Source: MFD02979-c5 sp963705385
Lineage (GTDB): Bacteria; Bacteroidota; Bacteroidia; Cytophagales; Amoebophilaceae
Reading direction: 5' to 3'
Assembly (NCBI GenBank): GCA_963705385.1
Contig: OY970075.1
Location: forward strand, 372,001 to 436,000
Length of the DNA: 64,000 nucleotides
Of this stretch, positions 61,725 to 64,000 are shown piece by piece. Every line of letters begins with the position of its first letter. The first letter of the stretch is position 1. The position numbers were made by a program, and so were the translations under genes. A model generated the notes under the pieces. The model saw only the letters and a program-made list of their open reading frames with translations. It did no database searches and was not told where the DNA came from.

Positions 61725-62600
61725 ATGGAATCTGACAATAGGTTGAGATTAACAGGAAAAGCGCTGTACCTAACAACATACCAGGATATCTTGCCTACTA
61801 TTGAAGAGGAGCGAGAGTGCGAGGCTATCACCAAGCACCTCCTTGGCCACTACTGTAACCTGGATACAGTAGGCATGGTACTGGACGAGGCAATAACGAT
61901 CTCCCCTCTAAAACATCAGTTGTTAGCAGCAGCCATACAACGCCTCAAAAATCATGAACCAATACAATACATTGTAGAAATAGCATATTTCCTGGGTAGA
62001 GCATTTCAAGTGAGCCCTGCTGTATTGATCCCTCGCCCTGAAACAGAAGCCTTGGTCCACTACATGATACAAGAAAACCCATGTGCAGGGTTGCGTGTCC
62101 TTGACATTGGTACAGGCAGTGGATGCATTGCTATCTCGTTGCAGCAAGAACTTACGCAGGCTATAGTACATGCCTTAGAGGTTGACCAAGCTGCCTTGGA
62201 TATAGCAAAGACCAATGCAAAAAAGCTGGGAGCAACTGTGCAGTTCATACAAGCAGACATCTTACAGGGCTGGCTCCCTGTCCAATGCTGGGATATCATC
62301 GTTAGCAATCCACCTTATGTACGTATAGCTGAGCAAAAACAGATGCAGCGTCGTGTTTTGGAGTATGAACCTAAAAAAGCCCTTTTTGTACCTGACAAAA
62401 GGCCTTTAATTTTTTACGAAAAAATTGTTGCACTAGCGCCTCGGCACCTAGAGCCAGGAGGCAAAATCTACCTTGAGATCAACGAAGCTTTTGGAAAAGA
62501 GGTGGCAAGTTTGCTGGTCAATGCTGGTTTTCAGGAAGTGCGCATTATGCAAGACCTGAACGGCAAAGACAGATGGGTAGTAGGAAGGTTTGCCTTATAG
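61725..62600 (+). CDS. prmC: Release factor glutamine methyltransferase
   Basis: 291 residues. Helical N-terminal domain, then SAM methyltransferase: PAVLIPRPETEALVHYMIQE, RVLDIGTGSGCIAISLQQEL (motif I), and the catalytic IIVSNPPYVRIAEQKQMQ with NPPY. PrmC methylates the GGQ glutamine of RF1 and RF2. The stop overlaps the longest reading of the next gene by 11 nt. Confidence 0.94.
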   Translation: MESDNRLRLTGKALYLTTYQDILPTIEEERECEAITKHLLGHYCNLDTVGMVLDEAITISPLKHQLLAAAIQRLKNHEPIQYIVEIAYFLGRAFQVSPAVLIPRPETEALVHYMIQENPCAGLRVLDIGTGSGCIAISLQQELTQAIVHALEVDQAALDIAKTNAKKLGATVQFIQADILQGWLPVQCWDIIVSNPPYVRIAEQKQMQRRVLEYEPKKALFVPDKRPLIFYEKIVALAPRHLEPGGKIYLEINEAFGKEVASLLVNAGFQEVRIMQDLNGKDRWVVGRFAL

Positions 62601-62658
62601 GGTGGCGGTTGTGCCGAGCAAAGCTTTTGAGAATGGTATTTCACTTAACTTTGGACTG

Positions 62659-63576
62659 ATGAAACTAAGTTTAAGACATTTTTTCTACCCCAAAGTAGGA
62701 GGGCTCTTGCTAGTAGCGCTACTTGGGTTGCAGCGGGCTGCCTGGTCCATAACTCCTGGGAGCAAACCACCGGCTAAAACAGCCAAGCTTAGTTCAAAAA
62801 AAAGTGCTAACAAGGCAGCAAAAAGCAAACAAATACCTGAAAAGGAGGCAGCAGCTATTGCTGATAGCAAGCCCCCTCAAGCCTCTCCCATCAAAAAGCC
62901 TAAACCGCTTAAGCCAGCTCAAATAACCCAGGATGATCCATTAATACCCTTAGATCAGGTGGTTGTTCAGCAACACATTGCCCGTGCTCCTTACGTGCCC
63001 TTTGTGCAGACTATAGGAGTGTCTATAGACTATGGTAAACTTGCAATGAATTTATGGACCCCAAAAGAACGTAGGCATGCAGTAAGTCTGATTACACTCT
63101 TTAGAAGCAATATCCAACTGTCAGCTACCTTTGGCTATAACCAACTCACTCCGCAACCTACTGCTGGTAACAGGAGCAAATACACAGTAAAAGGAAAGTA
63201 TGGATGCCTGGGGCTAGATCACTTTGCCAAATACGACCCTCACAATAACCTTTACACAGGCTTGCGCTATGGGAAGAGTTGGTTTACGTGCCACATCCAA
63301 TCTGATAGCTCTGCTGAAAAGGTAGTGAGCCAAGACTTAACAGCCTTCTGGTGGGAGTTAGTGGTAGGCTCAGAGCACCAGCTCTTTAAAAATTTTGGCC
63401 TTTATGCTGGGCTTACTTTGCGGTTAAAAAGTTTAGGTAATTTTGGCTCATTTGAACCAGCTACTAATTATGTTGTTCCTGGCTATGGCAGGAGTGTTAC
63501 AACCCTAGTACCTTCAGCAACTTTGTATGTCAAGTACGAAATATCTTTTTTGAAAAAGCAAATCAGCTTTAAATAA
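62659..63576 (+). CDS. Outer-membrane beta-barrel-like protein (DUF6048-like)
   Basis: 305 residues from ATG 62659 (MKLSLRHFFYPKVGG); an earlier in-frame start at 62590 would precede the signal peptide and overlap prmC. Signal segment GGLLLVALLGLQRAAWS, then a Lys/Ala/Pro-rich linker (SKKSANKAAKSKQIPEKEAA), then alternating strands typical of a small barrel: QTIGVSIDYGKLAMNLWTPK, YTVKGKYGCLGLDHFAKYDP, NLYTGLRYGKSWFTCHIQSD and FGLYAGLTLRLKSLGNFGSF. The N(L/D)-YxGxRYGxS motif is like DUF6048 proteins of Bacteroidota. Function is unknown. Confidence 0.65.
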   Translation: MKLSLRHFFYPKVGGLLLVALLGLQRAAWSITPGSKPPAKTAKLSSKKSANKAAKSKQIPEKEAAAIADSKPPQASPIKKPKPLKPAQITQDDPLIPLDQVVVQQHIARAPYVPFVQTIGVSIDYGKLAMNLWTPKERRHAVSLITLFRSNIQLSATFGYNQLTPQPTAGNRSKYTVKGKYGCLGLDHFAKYDPHNNLYTGLRYGKSWFTCHIQSDSSAEKVVSQDLTAFWWELVVGSEHQLFKNFGLYAGLTLRLKSLGNFGSFEPATNYVVPGYGRSVTTLVPSATLYVKYEISFLKKQISFK

Positions 63577-63609
63577 ACTATTATCAGCCCCAGCTTAGCC
63601 AAATACACA

Positions 63610-64000
63610 ATGAAGATTACTATTAGCGATTTAGGGACTAATACATTTTCCTTACTCCTTGGCAAAGCGACGGAAGAAGGCTATCAATTCCTGTACCAAG
63701 AAAGAGCCAATGTTTTACTAGGAGTAGGAAGCTTACAGCAGAGAAGGTAACACCTGCTGCACAAAGAAGAGCGCTAGTAGCGATGGAAGGCTTCAAAAGA
63801 ATTATCAATGAATACTGCAGGGCATGTACAAGCAGTAACTACCAGTGCTTTCCGCAACGCAAGCAATGCTGTGATGTTCATGCAGCAAATCAAAGGCAAG
63901 ACAGGCATTGAGGTAGAGGTGATCTCAGGCGAGCAAAAAGCATCCCTAATCTATAAAGATGTGAGCACAGCTGTTAAGGTGGACCAAGGACATGCCCTGA
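63610..64000 (+). pseudogene. ppx: Exopolyphosphatase/GppA-family protein, disrupted, runs off window end
   Basis: ATG 63610 opens MKITISDLGTNTFSLLLGKA (the phosphate-1 motif of the actin-like ATPase fold) and reaches TAA at 63748. A second frame gives TAEKVTPAAQRRALVAMEGF with KRIINEY, and the first frame returns near 63808 with VQAVTTSAFRNASNAVMFMQ and GKTGIEVEVISGEQKASLIY. So two opposite frameshifts about 75 bp apart put a stop inside the gene. Ppx/GppA degrade polyphosphate or pppGpp. Whether a downstream start rescues it lies outside the window. Confidence 0.65.

Overview
This window is a chromosomal segment of a host-associated Bacteroidota bacterium, most likely from the Amoebophilus/Cardinium (Amoebophilaceae) branch. 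The evidence is: tRNA promoters that fit the Bacteroidota pattern (TTG near -33, about 20 bp, TAnnTTTG near -7); Bacteroidota-style gene content (rplM-rpsI-rpsB-tsf block, long Ddl proteins, YugP-type protease, DUF6048-like barrel); no clear Shine-Dalgarno sites at most starts; and many pseudogenes, decayed insertion sequences and eukaryote-like domains (NACHT, HEAT repeats, macro domain) next to intact housekeeping genes. The lineage assignment is an inference; no rRNA is present to confirm it.

Layout. 1-3.2 kb: 5' end of gyrB, then a PASTA-domain protein and a long D-Ala-D-Ala ligase, all leftward. 3.3-11 kb: an accessory and decaying region with a small secreted-protein remnant, a truncated lipoprotein gene, a 770-residue lysozyme lipoprotein, an Rpn-type nuclease pseudogene, ISAs1 and IS481-like transposase remnants, a DUF433/DUF5615 toxin-antitoxin pair and a PD-(D/E)XK fragment. 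11.1-13.9 kb: gapA and a second long Ddl. 14.2-18.7 kb: tRNA-Glu, an FAD oxidoreductase, yicC, an O-methyltransferase and a LysM lytic transglycosylase. 18.8-24.2 kb: tsf, rpsB, rpsI, rplM, an RluA-type synthase, rsmA, a small HTH regulator and tRNA-Asn. 24.4-31.2 kb: mltG, an IS6 element with both ends, tyrS, rluD, a pair of covarying hairpins, an AAA/DUF4143 ATPase and a helix-hairpin-helix protein.

31.4-39.1 kb: a bioY remnant, then a giant (about 6.2 kb) frameshifted gene whose parts read lipoprotein signal, shared extracytoplasmic module, NACHT NTPase, 19 HEAT-like repeats and a small C-terminal domain; then an IS5-like remnant and a 78-bp MITE-like repeat. 39.1-50.9 kb: polA, a deacetylase remnant, mfd, a second copy of the MITE that supplies the stop codon of a small membrane protein, a YugP-type protease, an exported coiled-coil ClpP-like protease, tRNA-Gln, an LD-carboxypeptidase remnant and ftsE. 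50.9-64 kb: a DMT transporter, a lipoprotein, lolD, tRNA-Arg, a CrtI-type desaturase, obgE, adk, serS, rho, a macro-domain lipoprotein pseudogene, prmC, an outer-membrane barrel-like protein and a disrupted ppx/gppA that runs off the end.

Genes working together. Cell-wall genes are spread through the window (two Ddl, PASTA protein, MltG, LysM lytic transglycosylase, former LD-carboxypeptidase, FtsE), so some peptidoglycan metabolism seems to be kept. Information-processing genes (GyrB, PolA, Mfd, Rho, EF-Ts, ribosomal proteins, TyrRS, SerRS, RsmA, RluD, PrmC) are intact. The most unusual signal is a group of surface lipoproteins with a signal peptide and a lipobox followed by different effector-like domains: a GH24 lysozyme, a NACHT-HEAT architecture and a macro domain. 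The first two share a homologous N-terminal module. Two of the three are broken, which suggests turnover of a host-interaction arsenal.
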